From assembly GCF_020176955.2 (NCBI RefSeq), contig NZ_JAIUCZ020000009.1, positions 186,001 to 250,000 on the forward strand: a DNA stretch of 64,000 bases. Reading direction: 5' to 3'. Every line of letters starts with the position of its first letter. Position 1 is the stretch's first letter. Origin of the DNA: Nocardia sp. alder85J (GTDB lineage: Bacteria; Actinomycetota; Actinomycetes; Mycobacteriales; Mycobacteriaceae). The notes beneath the pieces were generated by a model. It saw nothing but the letters and a program-made list of their open reading frames with translations, made no database searches and was not told the origin of the DNA. Position numbers and translations under genes: made by a program. Shown here piece by piece: positions 25,679 through 34,549 of the stretch.

Positions 25679-27028
25679 TCAGCCCGCGTCGGCGGCGGTG
25701 ATGGGTGCGGCGAGGCGCTGCTCGTCGACCATCTGCTGCAAGTGTTTCAGGGTTTCGTCCAGCCCCGCCCCGACGCGCGGGCCCGGAGTGAAGGTGGCGG
25801 GCAGCTTGCGCATGCCCTGGATGACGCCGATGGTGTCGTAGTGCACGGCCCCCTCGGGGTCACAGACGAAGTCCGGCATCCGGTCCAGCACCGCGGTGAG
25901 CATCCGCTTGAACACCGTGCGCGCCACGTTGGATCCGATGCAGCGATGGATACCGAGCCCGAAACTGTAGTGGCGGTTGCCCTTCCGATCCATGACCACG
26001 GTGTCCGGATCGTCGAACACCTGCGGGTCGCGGTTGGCCATCGCCCACGACAGCCACAGCCGCTCGCCCTCCTTGAACTGCTTGCCACCGACCTCGCAAT
26101 CCTCGGAGATGGTGCGCCCGTCCCCGGGGGCCGGGGTGAAGAAGCGCAGGAACTCCTCGGTCGCCGAGTTCAGCAGCAGATCCCGTTCCCGGCTGAGGGT
26201 TTCGCGCTCCTCGGGATGCTGGGACAGCCATTCCAGCGAATGCGCGGTGAGCGCGGTGGTGGTGTCGAAGCCGCCGCCGATCAGCAGCGCCAGCTGGCCC
26301 AGCAGATCGAGTTCCTCGGGCTTCTCGCCGTCGTCGAGGGTCATCTCGACCAGCGCGTTGATCAGGCCGGGCCGGGGCGCTTCGCGGATCTCGGCCAGAT
26401 TCGCGAGCAGGTCCATGCCCATCGCCATCTGCAACTGCTGTACCCGCGGCATGTCCGGGGAGTCCGGCGGGGTGTACACCGCGGCGTGCGCGGGCTCGTT
26501 GTAGATCACCCACTTCTCCAGCGGGATTCCGAGCATGGCCAGGGTGAGCACCGCGGGCACCACGTTGGCCAGTTCCTCGACGAAGTCGATGCGACCGCTC
26601 TCGATCTTCTCGTCGAGGCAGGCGCGGATCACCTCGTCGATGAACGGCACCCAGCGGCCCACCGCGGCGGGGGAGAGGAACGGATTGAGCACTGCCCGGT
26701 ACAGCCGGTGCTCGGGATCGTCCATCTCCAGGATGCCGTTGCGGATCGGGATGGCGGCCTCGCCGGAGGGGATGGTGATGCCCTGGTAGTTGCGGCGTTC
26801 ACCCTTGACGTCGCGGTCGTTGGACACGTACGGGCAGCGGGCGAGTTCGAAGACCTCGCGGTTGCCCGCGGCCACCCAGTGGCCGTTGTAGGTCTCGGTC
26901 CAGGCGACCGGGCACTGCTCCTGCATCTCCTGGGTGATCGTCTCGAAGCGGTGGCGATACTCCGGGGTGTGCCGGTCGAAATGGAATACGGGGCTGCGGT
27001 GCGGGGCGTCCGGTGTGTTCGCGGGCAT
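25679..27028 (-). CDS. Cytochrome P450
   Basis: This P450 has 449 residues, with I-helix LLIGGGFDTTTALTAHS, ExxR motif EEFLRFF, and heme loop YSFGLGIHRCIGSNVAR. An N-terminal EYRHRFETITQEMQEQCPVAW and the long C-terminal tail (LDETLKHLQQMVDEQRLAAP) distinguish it from the other P450 in this window; it belongs to a different subfamily. It is soluble and needs an external ferredoxin. It lies between an alpha/beta hydrolase gene and an enoyl-CoA hydratase gene on the same strand with gaps of 35 and 82 bp. Confidence 0.92.
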   Translation of the reverse strand: MPANTPDAPHRSPVFHFDRHTPEYRHRFETITQEMQEQCPVAWTETYNGHWVAAGNREVFELARCPYVSNDRDVKGERRNYQGITIPSGEAAIPIRNGILEMDDPEHRLYRAVLNPFLSPAAVGRWVPFIDEVIRACLDEKIESGRIDFVEELANVVPAVLTLAMLGIPLEKWVIYNEPAHAAVYTPPDSPDMPRVQQLQMAMGMDLLANLAEIREAPRPGLINALVEMTLDDGEKPEELDLLGQLALLIGGGFDTTTALTAHSLEWLSQHPEERETLSRERDLLLNSATEEFLRFFTPAPGDGRTISEDCEVGGKQFKEGERLWLSWAMANRDPQVFDDPDTVVMDRKGNRHYSFGLGIHRCIGSNVARTVFKRMLTAVLDRMPDFVCDPEGAVHYDTIGVIQGMRKLPATFTPGPRVGAGLDETLKHLQQMVDEQRLAAPITAADAG

Positions 27029-27063
27029 GCGTCTCTCGTCTCGTACTGCGGATGCGGACCGGG

Positions 27064-27927
27064 TCAGGCCCGATCGACGAATTCCAGGATGGTGGGGGCG
27101 GCCAGCACCCACGGGTCGAAGATGCCGACGTCCTCGCCGCGGCCCTGCGCCTTGAGGTTCGCCTCCCAGGCGTCCTCGCGCCACGGCGGGTCGACCACCT
27201 CGGCGCCGGGGATGAGGCAGCTCACCTCGAGCGAGGTGCGCTTGGGGTGGTCGGGATCGGCGGCGCCGCCGCGGATGATCCGGGTGGGGACGTGGATGTC
27301 GGCGAGCCGGTCGTCGGGCAGGCCCGCGATCGTCTGACCCGCCTGCGGCACATAGGCATTCAGCCACCGGTACATCAGGCGGGTGAACTCCGCCTCGTCC
27401 AGTGCCAGCAGCCGCTCCCGGTTCTTCGGATTGGCCTCGATGCGCTGCTTCCACTCGGGCACCTTCAGGACGCCCTCGATGCCCTTGGCGCGCAACGCCG
27501 AAATGGTCGGCATGATGTACACCCAGCTGAGGGTGAACAGCCCCGGGATGCCGCCGACGATGTTCCAGAGCACCAGTTTGGTGACCAGGTCCGGATATTC
27601 GATCGCGGTGATCATCGAATCACGCGCGCCGCCGGAGCCGCCGGCCAGCACGACCGGCCCGGTGCCCAAGGCGCGCAACAGGTTCGCCAATGTCTCTGCC
27701 CGCATGTGTGATTCGCTGGGGCCGAAGAACTGGACGTCGGAGGCGCCGCAGTTGGGCCGGTCCCACAGCAGCACCCGGTGGCCGCCGGCGACGAGCGCCT
27801 CGGCCAGCGGGCGCACCCCGCGGAAGTCCATCCCGAACCGGCCACCCGGTGTCAGGACGATCAATTGCCCGGAGTCACCCAGGATTTCGTAGACGACATT
27901 GCCGCCGTTGATTTCGATGACGGGCAC
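27064..27927 (-). CDS. Alpha/beta hydrolase
   Basis: This 287-residue hydrolase has the nucleophile elbow LAGGSGGARDS (Ser about residue 97), an oxyanion segment LTPGGRFGMDFRG, and a late WREDAWE near the C terminus where the catalytic His region is expected, though a classical GH motif is not obvious. It starts 3 bp after the amidohydrolase stop, so the two are translated together. Proteins of this kind open esters, lactones or C-C bonds in ring-cleavage pathways. The substrate is unknown. Confidence 0.85.
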   Translation of the reverse strand: MPVIEINGGNVVYEILGDSGQLIVLTPGGRFGMDFRGVRPLAEALVAGGHRVLLWDRPNCGASDVQFFGPSESHMRAETLANLLRALGTGPVVLAGGSGGARDSMITAIEYPDLVTKLVLWNIVGGIPGLFTLSWVYIMPTISALRAKGIEGVLKVPEWKQRIEANPKNRERLLALDEAEFTRLMYRWLNAYVPQAGQTIAGLPDDRLADIHVPTRIIRGGAADPDHPKRTSLEVSCLIPGAEVVDPPWREDAWEANLKAQGRGEDVGIFDPWVLAAPTILEFVDRA

Positions 27928-27930
27928 TGG

Positions 27931-29073
27931 TCACCACGCTTTCGTCCGACCGGGTACGGCTGGGACCGATCCGGGCAGATGGTAGGTTTGAATTCCGTTG
28001 CGGTACATGACCGCATCCCGCGCGTGCGCCGGCAAGTGCTTCACCAGCCAGCGCGGGTCGTCGAAGGTCCAATGCGGGTAGTCCGACGAGAACAAGAGGA
28101 TCTTCTCGCACTCCATCATCTCCAGTGCCCGGACCAGTTCGGTCTTGTCGTCGGGGTAGTCCAGGGGCTGGGTGGTGAACTTGATGTGTTCCTTGACGTA
28201 TTCCGAGGGCTTGCGCTTGATGTCCAGCCACGCCTTGCGCTTCTCGTAGATGGCGTCCATGCGCCACATCAGCGGCAGGATCCAGGTGAAGGCGTGCTCC
28301 ACCAGCACGATGCGCAGTTCCGGGAAGCGGTCGAAGACGCCGTCGAAGATCAGGCTCATCACCTGGTTGTTCGCCAGCAGCGAGTAGCTGACCATGAAAT
28401 CGTGGTTGTACGAAGGCAATCCGACCGGCGGCATGGGGAGCAGCTCGTGGTGGCCGCGCGAGAGGTGGCAGCTGACCGGCAGATCGTGGCGCACCGCGGC
28501 GGCCCAGATCGGGTCGTACTTCGGGTCGCCCCAGGCCGGCCGGTTCTCGGCCTTGATCAGGATCTGCGCCATGTGGTCGTGCCCGGCCCACCACTCGATC
28601 TCGCGGACCGCACCGGCGGGATCCTCGACCGCGGCGCAGATCGAGCCGCGCCAGCGCTCGTGCCAGTTGTTCTCGCTGTCGAGCCAGTGGTTGTTGAGCC
28701 ACCGGTTGTGGGCGGTGCACTGGGCCTGGGTCCACTCCGGCAGCCGCTCGGCCGGGAAGGTGGGCTCCAGGATGCCGATGTCGGAACCGGCCTCCACGAT
28801 CAGCTGCCGGAACGCCAGTTCCGGGTCGCTGCCGGGGAATCCGCCGCCTTCGGGGAACGCGTCGGCGCGCATCGCGTAGGCGTGCGCGTAGTCGGGCGCG
28901 TCGTAGTAGATCGTCTGCCGCACCTTGTGCGACAGTATTTTGCTGCGGAACGGCTCCGGGATGTATTCGAGCAGCTGACCCGGTTGCGGGACAGGGTGCA
29001 CATCGGAATCGACCACGCGCACCGGGACCATGTCGGTCTCGGGCACGCGCGGGCGGGTCATCGCGTGTGTCAT
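27931..29073 (-). CDS. Amidohydrolase-2 family metal-dependent hydrolase/decarboxylase
   Basis: This 380-residue TIM-barrel protein has the family's ordered metal-site segments: VVDSDVHP near residue 22, SCHLSRGHHE near 205, LVEHAFTW near 260 and FSSDYPHW near 330. The first metal motif is D-x-H rather than H-x-H, as in the ACMSD/amidohydrolase-2 branch that contains decarboxylases and hydrolases. Many actinomycete lipid or aromatic clusters contain such an enzyme without a known substrate. It leads a minus-strand unit with an alpha/beta hydrolase, a P450 and an enoyl-CoA hydratase. Confidence 0.88.
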   Translation of the reverse strand: MTHAMTRPRVPETDMVPVRVVDSDVHPVPQPGQLLEYIPEPFRSKILSHKVRQTIYYDAPDYAHAYAMRADAFPEGGGFPGSDPELAFRQLIVEAGSDIGILEPTFPAERLPEWTQAQCTAHNRWLNNHWLDSENNWHERWRGSICAAVEDPAGAVREIEWWAGHDHMAQILIKAENRPAWGDPKYDPIWAAAVRHDLPVSCHLSRGHHELLPMPPVGLPSYNHDFMVSYSLLANNQVMSLIFDGVFDRFPELRIVLVEHAFTWILPLMWRMDAIYEKRKAWLDIKRKPSEYVKEHIKFTTQPLDYPDDKTELVRALEMMECEKILLFSSDYPHWTFDDPRWLVKHLPAHARDAVMYRNGIQTYHLPGSVPAVPGRTKAW

Positions 29074-29371
29074 GGCCTACCTTCTCTTCCCGCGGAGGTG
29101 TCACCGGGCCGGCGGTTCCGCGCGGTCCGCGCTCGGGTGCGGGCTCCGCAGTGACGGCGCTCACTTATACCGAATACCGTATCGTAAGAGCTTTCTGCAA
29201 GGGATTCGGCAAACGGATTTCGGTCGGCGCGGATCGTGGCTCGGGTGACCGTCCTGACCAGGCAATTCTGGAATAGACCTTGTTACCGTAAGTGGTTTCT
29301 GTATAGTCGTGACCAGCCCCGCCGCCGGGTGTGCGAGCCGGGTACATCCGCTCTCCGAAAGGCCCCCTGCC
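29074..29371. promoter_or_regulatory. Divergent promoter region with repeated TAC-C-GTA motifs
   Basis: No gene is seen in this 298-bp region. ATACCGTAT (29174-29182) and TTACCGTAA (29283-29291) are two odd-length palindromes sharing the TACCGTA core, one near each divergent start. TATCGTAAGAG and GTAAGTGG follow them. They could be sites for the TetR regulator encoded 1 kb to the right. Confidence 0.4.
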
Positions 29372-29686
29372 ATGACATCCGCAGCTCTGCGGCCGGGCGC
29401 GCAGCTCGCCAGCACCGTGTGCACCACCAAGGTGGTCGTGGTCCGTGCTCCCGCGTCGGCCGAGGTGGCCATCGCCTGCGGCGGCAGCCCGATGGTGTCG
29501 GCCGCCGGTGGGTCCGCCGGGGCGCCCGCGGCGGGCGCCGCTACCGCGACACTGGTCGGCAAGCGCTATGTCGATGCCGACGACACCGTCGAATTGCTGT
29601 GTGTCAGTTCCGGATCCGGCGAACTGAGCTGTAACGGGACACCCATGACGCCGAAGGCGGCCAAAGCGCTGCCGGCGTCCGACTGA
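29372..29686 (+). CDS. Small conserved protein with CGG motif, function unknown
   Basis: This 104-residue protein starts at the ATG after GAAAGG. It has an early VCTTKVVVVRAP strand, then IACGGSPMV, and a later pair of cysteines (LLCVSS and SCNGTPM), so four cysteines in two strand-turn contexts that could bind a metal. The middle is a Gly/Ala-rich spacer. No signal peptide is seen. I have the impression that similar small proteins accompany acyl-CoA or amidohydrolase genes in Nocardia and Mycobacterium, but I cannot name the family. It is transcribed with the next gene, divergently from the amidohydrolase. Confidence 0.65.
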   Translation: MTSAALRPGAQLASTVCTTKVVVVRAPASAEVAIACGGSPMVSAAGGSAGAPAAGAATATLVGKRYVDADDTVELLCVSSGSGELSCNGTPMTPKAAKALPASD

Positions 29687-29714
29687 GCAGTAGAGCTTCA
29701 CCGAGGAGATTCCG

Positions 29715-30272
29715 ATGCCTGTACTCGCACTCGACACTCAGGATCGGGGCGTGCTGCCGCTCGATCGCTCGATCGCCCGCTCGCGCCAGCACATTCTGCG
29801 CTATCGCCTGGCGGTGGTGGCGCAGGACGCCACCGAGATCGCCGCGCTGGCCGGTGGCTGGCTGTTCGATCGCGGCATGGCCGGATGGGATGTGACCGCG
29901 CTGGTCGCGGACACCTCGAACTCGGTGCCGCTGCGGATCCTCGGCGCCACCGTGGTCGACCTGGCGAGCGCGATGGCCGTGCGCGAACCCGAGGTGGTGC
30001 CGCACGCGTTCGCGGTGTCGGCGGCGGTGTACGCCGCCGACGAGCGGGTGCGGCGCTGGGTGCTCGCCTGTCTGGACGGCGGCAGGCACGAGGTCACGCT
30101 GTGGGGACCGGAGTGTCCCGCCGAGCTGGACTCCCGCACCGAGCCGGTCGCGCACACGCTGAGCCTGGCGGCGCGGGCGTTCAAGGCGCGCGCGCTGGCC
30201 GCGGTGGATCCGGCCCGGCCCGTGACCGATGTCGAGTACTGCCGCAGCGCCGGTCGCCCGCACCTCGAATGA
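29715..30272 (+). CDS. Hypothetical protein, 185 aa
   Basis: I do not recognise this soluble, Ala-rich protein. It starts with an ATG 7 bp behind GAGGAG and follows the small CGG protein by 28 bp, so the two form an operon. It has no transmembrane segment or known catalytic motif; helices dominate and it has two cysteines in LACLDGG and GPECPAE. A TetR gene follows 100 bp downstream in the same direction. Codon use matches its neighbours, so it is a real gene. Confidence 0.7.
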   Translation: MPVLALDTQDRGVLPLDRSIARSRQHILRYRLAVVAQDATEIAALAGGWLFDRGMAGWDVTALVADTSNSVPLRILGATVVDLASAMAVREPEVVPHAFAVSAAVYAADERVRRWVLACLDGGRHEVTLWGPECPAELDSRTEPVAHTLSLAARAFKARALAAVDPARPVTDVEYCRSAGRPHLE

Positions 30273-30371
30273 CCGCGCGGCAGTGATCGGCATCTCCGCG
30301 CAGGGCGAAGTGATCGTGGATTCCGCCTGCTACCCTGCGGGAATACGGAACCCGTCACGGGAAGGGAGATT

Positions 30372-31100
30372 GTGTCGCGAGAGGCGAGTGCGACCCGGAA
30401 ACCGCGGCGGCAGCGGCGGGAACGCGGTTCGATCACCCCGGAGGAGATCGTCAACGGGGCCTACGCGCTGGCCGCGGAGGTCTCGGTCGAGAAGCTGAGC
30501 ATGCCCGAGCTCGCCCGGCGGTTGGACGTCGGCGTGACCAGCATCTACTGGTACTTCCGGAGCAAGGATCAATTGCTGGACGCGATGCGGGACCGCGCGC
30601 TGGAGCAGTACGAGATCGCGCTGCCGTTCACCGGCGCCGGCTCCTGGCACGAACGCCTGCGCGACCACTTCGTCGCGATGCGCGTGCTGTTCCGCGACAA
30701 TCCCGTGCTGTGCGATCTGCTGGTGATGAATGCCGCCGACTATGGTGAGCATCCCGGCCGCATCGCCTTCGAGCGGCTCGAGAACATCGTCCAGGCGTTG
30801 ATCGAGGCCGGTTTCACCGCGGAGGACGCGCTGGACACCTACTCCACGCTGTCCATGCACAGCCGTGGTTTCGCGATGCTGGAACGCAAGGAGAAGCTGG
30901 ACGCGGCCCAGGGCCGGCACCCGGCGGCCCCGCTCGACGCCGAGACCATGCCGACGCTGGCCCGGCTCGTGCGGGAGGGCCATTCGCTCGGCGGCGTGCA
31001 GGATCGGGTCTTCGACGCCGGTCTGGACGCGCTGATCGAGCGGGCGAAGCGAGTCCTGAAGTCGGGCAAGAGAACCGGGGCCCAGCTCGGCGCTTCGTAA
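30372..31100 (+). CDS. TetR-family transcriptional regulator
   Basis: This 242-residue protein starts at a GTG with GAAGGGAG upstream. The N-terminal helix-turn-helix reads LSMPELARRLDVGVTSIYWYFRSKDQLLDAM, which is standard TetR; a basic leader of 20 residues (RKPRRQRRERG) precedes it. The ligand domain is unassigned. The TACCCT at 30331-30336 is a possible -10. It may control the divergent amidohydrolase and small-protein units through the TAC-C-GTA motifs, but this is only proximity. Confidence 0.92.
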   Translation: MSREASATRKPRRQRRERGSITPEEIVNGAYALAAEVSVEKLSMPELARRLDVGVTSIYWYFRSKDQLLDAMRDRALEQYEIALPFTGAGSWHERLRDHFVAMRVLFRDNPVLCDLLVMNAADYGEHPGRIAFERLENIVQALIEAGFTAEDALDTYSTLSMHSRGFAMLERKEKLDAAQGRHPAAPLDAETMPTLARLVREGHSLGGVQDRVFDAGLDALIERAKRVLKSGKRTGAQLGAS

Positions 31101-31249
31101 GGCGGCCGAGCGCGGGCGGCATCAGGGTGTGCCGGTGCCGGAGGTGATCGGCTGCCTGCCGTCATGTCGGATGTCCGTCGTGCCGTGCCGGAGCCTCGGG
31201 CGTGCCGGATCTCCGACTCGGCTCGGCGCCCGGGCGGACCTTCCTCGCC

Positions 31250-31270
31250 ATATACCCCATGGGGGTATAT
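31250..31270. promoter_or_regulatory. CsoR/RcnR-family-type operator
   Basis: ATATACCCC-ATG-GGGGTATAT is a perfect inverted repeat with 9-bp arms and a 3-bp centre, 50 bp before the permease start. AT-flanked runs of C and G are the hallmark of operators bound by CsoR (copper), CstR (persulfide) and related repressors. No such regulator gene is visible in this window. Confidence 0.75.
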
Positions 31271-31319
31271 TCTGGCGAGCGGCCGCAGTGGCCGGTGCGG
31301 CGAGCGGAAGGGAGTCGGG

Positions 31320-32573
31320 ATGCGGGCGATCGGGCATGCGTTGTCCCTGGCGGGGACGATGACCTGGGAGATTCTCTGGGCGCTGATCCTCGGGTTCCTG
31401 TTGTCGGCCGTGGTGCAGGCGGTGGTGCGGAAATCGACGGTGGTGCGGCTGCTGGGTGATGATCGGCCGCGGACGCTGGCCGTGGCGGCCGGGCTCGGGG
31501 CGGCCTCGTCGTCGTGCTCGTATGCCGCTGTGGCGCTGGCGCGTTCACTGTTCCGCAAGGGGGCGAACTTCACCGCGGCGATGGCCTTCGAGATCGGCTC
31601 GACCAACCTCGTCGTCGAATTGGGCATCATCCTGGCGCTGCTGCTGGGCTGGCAGTTCACCGCCGCGGAATTCGTCGGCGGGCCTATCATGATCGTGCTG
31701 GTGGCGCTGCTGTTCCGGATCTTCGTGCGGTCGCGGCTGGTGGCGGCGGCTCGTGTGCAGGCCGAGCGCGGGGTGGCCGGATCCATGGAGGGGCACGCGG
31801 CCATGGACATGGCGGTCGCGCAGGAGGGTTCGTTGCGGCGGCGGCTGCTGTCGGGGCCGGGTTTCACCGCGGTCGCGCACGTGTTCGTGATGGAGTGGGC
31901 GGCGATCCTGCGCGATCTCGTGCTGGGGCTGCTCATCGCCGGGGCGATCGGGGCGTGGGTGCCGGACGCGTTCTGGCAGTCGTTGTTTCTCGACGGGCAT
32001 CCGATGCTGTCGGCGGTGTGGGGGCCGTTGGTCGGACCGCTGGTGGCCATCGCGGCCTTCGTCTGCTCGATCGGGAACGTGCCGCTGGCGGCGGTGCTGT
32101 GGAACGGGGGCATCAGCTTCGGCGGAGTGGTCTCGTTCGTCTTTGCCGACCTGCTGATCCTGCCGATCCTCGGGATCTACCGGAAGTACTACGGCACCCG
32201 GATGACGCTGGTCATCCTCGGCACCTTCTACGCGGCCATGGCCGGAGCCGGATATCTGGTCGAAATCCTGTTCGGGGCAGTGGGACTCACGCCCACCGAG
32301 CGCGACGCCACCGTGATGACCGACGGGATCCGGTGGAACTACACCACCTGGCTGAACATCGTATTCCTGGTGCTCGCAGCGGTTCTCGTGCTGCGGTTCA
32401 CGCGGACCGGGGGAATCCCCATGCTGCGCATGATGGGTGGGTCGCCGGACGACGAGCACGACCACGGCGGGCACGAGCATTCGGGCCACGACCACGGTGG
32501 GTATTCCGGCCACATGGACGCCGATGTCCACGGGCACGGCGATGCGCACGGCCACGTGCCGCCGGAGAGCTAG
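31320..32573 (+). CDS. DUF318/YraQ-type permease with His-rich cytoplasmic tail
   Basis: A polytopic membrane protein of 417 residues. About eight to ten hydrophobic segments are visible, with the conserved serine/cysteine-containing loops SSSCSYAAVALARSLF and FVCSIGNVPLAAVLWNGG that mark this permease family. The last 45 residues (DDEHDHGGHEHSGHDHGGYS and beyond) contain more than a dozen histidines with Asp and Glu, typical of a metal-binding tail. GGAGTCGGG precedes the ATG. The CsoR-type operator upstream suggests induction by copper or reactive sulfur. A metal or metalloid exporter is the best inference; the family also includes the organoarsenical exporter ArsP. Confidence 0.85.
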   Translation: MRAIGHALSLAGTMTWEILWALILGFLLSAVVQAVVRKSTVVRLLGDDRPRTLAVAAGLGAASSSCSYAAVALARSLFRKGANFTAAMAFEIGSTNLVVELGIILALLLGWQFTAAEFVGGPIMIVLVALLFRIFVRSRLVAAARVQAERGVAGSMEGHAAMDMAVAQEGSLRRRLLSGPGFTAVAHVFVMEWAAILRDLVLGLLIAGAIGAWVPDAFWQSLFLDGHPMLSAVWGPLVGPLVAIAAFVCSIGNVPLAAVLWNGGISFGGVVSFVFADLLILPILGIYRKYYGTRMTLVILGTFYAAMAGAGYLVEILFGAVGLTPTERDATVMTDGIRWNYTTWLNIVFLVLAAVLVLRFTRTGGIPMLRMMGGSPDDEHDHGGHEHSGHDHGGYSGHMDADVHGHGDAHGHVPPES

Positions 32574-32577
32574 TGGT

Positions 32578-33543
32578 TCAGGCGGCTCCGCGCAGGGGCT
32601 GGGCGCCTGCGGCGGCCGGGATCGTGCCCGGGGTGCCGGTGGGATAGTCGATCGAAGTGGTGGTGCCGTCGAAGAAGTCGGCGGTCCAGTCCGTGGCGAG
32701 GTGTTGCAGGATCGACACGTTCGCCGATTGCGGAGTGCCGCAGATCAATTCGCCGAGGGCGTCGCTGCTGGCGCCCTCGGCGTCGGTGTGCACGCCGGTG
32801 GGTAGGCGGACGCCGACGAAGTCGCGGTGCAGCAGGGTCTGGACGGCCGTGGTTCCGGTGCCGAAGTTGTTGCAGGGTGAGGGTGGACCGGCGACGGTCA
32901 GGATCGGCAGCGGGGTGCGGTCCAGATCGGTCAGGGCGACATCGGTGTTGTTGCCCAGGAACGACTTCACCGGATCCAGCAGGATCAGGCCGGCCAGGTC
33001 CGGCCAGCGGGCGGGGTAGTCGGTGTGCAGGTGGTGGGCCACGTATTCGGCCGCCTCGGCTCCGGCCGAATGGCCGATGAACACCATCCGCTGTGGCAGT
33101 GCGGGGGCGGGGCGACCGGCCTGGGCCGCCGCGGCCGCGAGCGCGGTGGCCAGCGGGCCGTACGGGTCGTCGGCGGTGCCGAACAGCCGGGCCACCTGAT
33201 CCAGGAACGGGGTGTTGTCGCCGAGGTTCTGGAGCGTGCAGCCGGCCGGGTCGAAGAACGGCAGGCTGGGGGTGAAGACGAGATAGCCCGCGCTCGCAAG
33301 GGTTTCGGCGAGGGCGGCGACGTTGCCGTCGGCGCGGGCGAAGCCGTGCTGCACCCAGACCAGCCCGCGCGGGACGCCGTCGGGCAGGTACCAGTCGGCG
33401 TTCTGGTGGCGGGTCGCGCCGGCGCACGGCAGGTCGATCGCGCCGGGCAGGGCCGTGGGTGCGGCGGTGGCGGGTAGCGCGGCGAGGGGACCGGCGAGGC
33501 AGGCGGCGGCCACGGCGATCAGGCAGGAACGTCGGAGGGGCAT
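32578..33543 (-). CDS. Secreted alpha/beta hydrolase (esterase/lipase-like)
   Basis: This 321-residue protein starts at 33543 with a clear signal peptide (MPLRRSCLIAVAAACLAG, cleavage near ATAAP). The mature part has an early VWVQHGFARADG, the nucleophile elbow FIGHSAGAEAAEY and the late LPTGVHTDAEG that may hold the catalytic His, so it is an exported serine hydrolase. The frame stays open up to 33672, but no signal peptide would result from that start. A GTTTC-N7-GAAAC site lies about 100 bp upstream, which ties it to the catabolic regulon. Its 3' end is 4 bp from the convergent permease stop. Confidence 0.88.
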   Translation of the reverse strand: MPLRRSCLIAVAAACLAGPLAALPATAAPTALPGAIDLPCAGATRHQNADWYLPDGVPRGLVWVQHGFARADGNVAALAETLASAGYLVFTPSLPFFDPAGCTLQNLGDNTPFLDQVARLFGTADDPYGPLATALAAAAAQAGRPAPALPQRMVFIGHSAGAEAAEYVAHHLHTDYPARWPDLAGLILLDPVKSFLGNNTDVALTDLDRTPLPILTVAGPPSPCNNFGTGTTAVQTLLHRDFVGVRLPTGVHTDAEGASSDALGELICGTPQSANVSILQHLATDWTADFFDGTTTSIDYPTGTPGTIPAAAGAQPLRGAA

Positions 33544-33644
33544 CGCGACTCCAGTGGGGGGACAGGCTGTTTCCGTGAACGGAACGGCGTGGTGGGGTAT
33601 GCGCCGACGATATGTGCTGAGCCGGGCGGGTTGGTTGCCTATGT

Positions 33645-33661
33645 GTTTCGTATGTCGAAAC
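33645..33661. promoter_or_regulatory. GTTTC-N7-GAAAC operator upstream of secreted hydrolase
   Basis: TGTTTCG-N5-CGAAACA is a perfect inverted repeat (7-bp arms, 33644-33662). The same 17-bp core occurs at 43936, 44129 and 55007, and in weaker form at 55104 and 58770. Confidence 0.7.
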
Positions 33662-33775
33662 AGAGTTTCCATAATCTCGCAGGCCGGTGTGTGTGCTGCG
33701 CAGTGCCGGTGTGCGGTGGGAAGTGCCCGGCGTCGGTGTGCGGTGGCGCAACCGGGGGCAGTGGTGGTGAGGTGG

Positions 33776-34519
33776 TCAGTGGTCGCGCAGCAGGGTGCCC
33801 GCGTCCTGGACGCGGTCGTCCAATCCGTGTTCGCGCAGGGCGTGCCAGAGGGTGGCGGCGTTGATCGCGATCACCGGTTTGCCGAGTTCGCGTTCCAGTT
33901 CGTCGGCCAGGGCGACGAAGGACAGGTTGGTGCCGACCTGCACGATCGCCTCCACGTCCGGGCCGTCGATCGAGGCGACCATCGCTCGCAGGCGGTCGTT
34001 CTCGACGCGGGCGATATCCATCGCGGTCGGGCAGCGCAGGCCCGTGATGGCGGCCACGTCGAAGCCGGCCTCGGTGAAGAATCGGCCCACCTCCACGTCG
34101 GCGACCGGCTGATACGGGGAGAACACGGCGATGCGGTGGCAGCCCAGTTCGTGCAGGGCGGCGCGGCAGGAACTCGCGCCGGTGGTGACCGGCAGGCCGG
34201 TGCGGTCGCGCAGGCGCTGTTCGAAGGCCGCGTTGCCCTCGATGCCGCCCCAGAACGTCTCGGCCGACATGCCCATGACCATGCGGTCCGGTTCGGCGGT
34301 GAGGGCGTCGCGCACGGCGGTGTCGATGGCGGCGCGGATCTGGCCGAGCAGGGCGCGGAAGGCGTCGTCGTCGCCCATCACCGGATCCGGGATGTACATC
34401 GAACCCGCGCGATAGGCGACGCCGGGAATTCCCGATCGCCAATAGTCGTGTTCGACAACGGTATTGGTACTCGGCACGATCACGCCGAAGACGGCTCGGG
34501 TGCCCACGGCATTGGTCAT
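33776..34519 (-). CDS. Asp/Glu racemase-family protein (maleate isomerase/AMDase-like)
   Basis: This 247-residue protein has the substrate-binding VPSTNTVVE typical of maleate cis-trans isomerases and arylmalonate decarboxylases, and a second Rossmann half with SPYQPVADVEV. In characterised relatives two cysteines catalyse; here the first position reads GMSAETFWGG (Met84) and the second VQVGTNLS (Val195), so both appear to be lost. It is closely similar to the protein encoded at 36147-36890, including the ending LLRDH. A ribosome site GAGGAT precedes the ATG. The chemistry must differ from classical cysteine pairs; a non-redox isomerase or decarboxylase of a dicarboxylate is a guess. Confidence 0.85.
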   Translation of the reverse strand: MTNAVGTRAVFGVIVPSTNTVVEHDYWRSGIPGVAYRAGSMYIPDPVMGDDDAFRALLGQIRAAIDTAVRDALTAEPDRMVMGMSAETFWGGIEGNAAFEQRLRDRTGLPVTTGASSCRAALHELGCHRIAVFSPYQPVADVEVGRFFTEAGFDVAAITGLRCPTAMDIARVENDRLRAMVASIDGPDVEAIVQVGTNLSFVALADELERELGKPVIAINAATLWHALREHGLDDRVQDAGTLLRDH

Positions 34520-34549
34520 CGGATCCTCACTGGTGGTGCGGGGGTGGGT

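Noticed and set aside
33544..33672. Longer N terminus for the secreted hydrolase (start at 33672)
   Set aside because: It would bury the signal peptide and run through the GTTTC-N7-GAAAC site; the start at 33543 gives a typical export signal.
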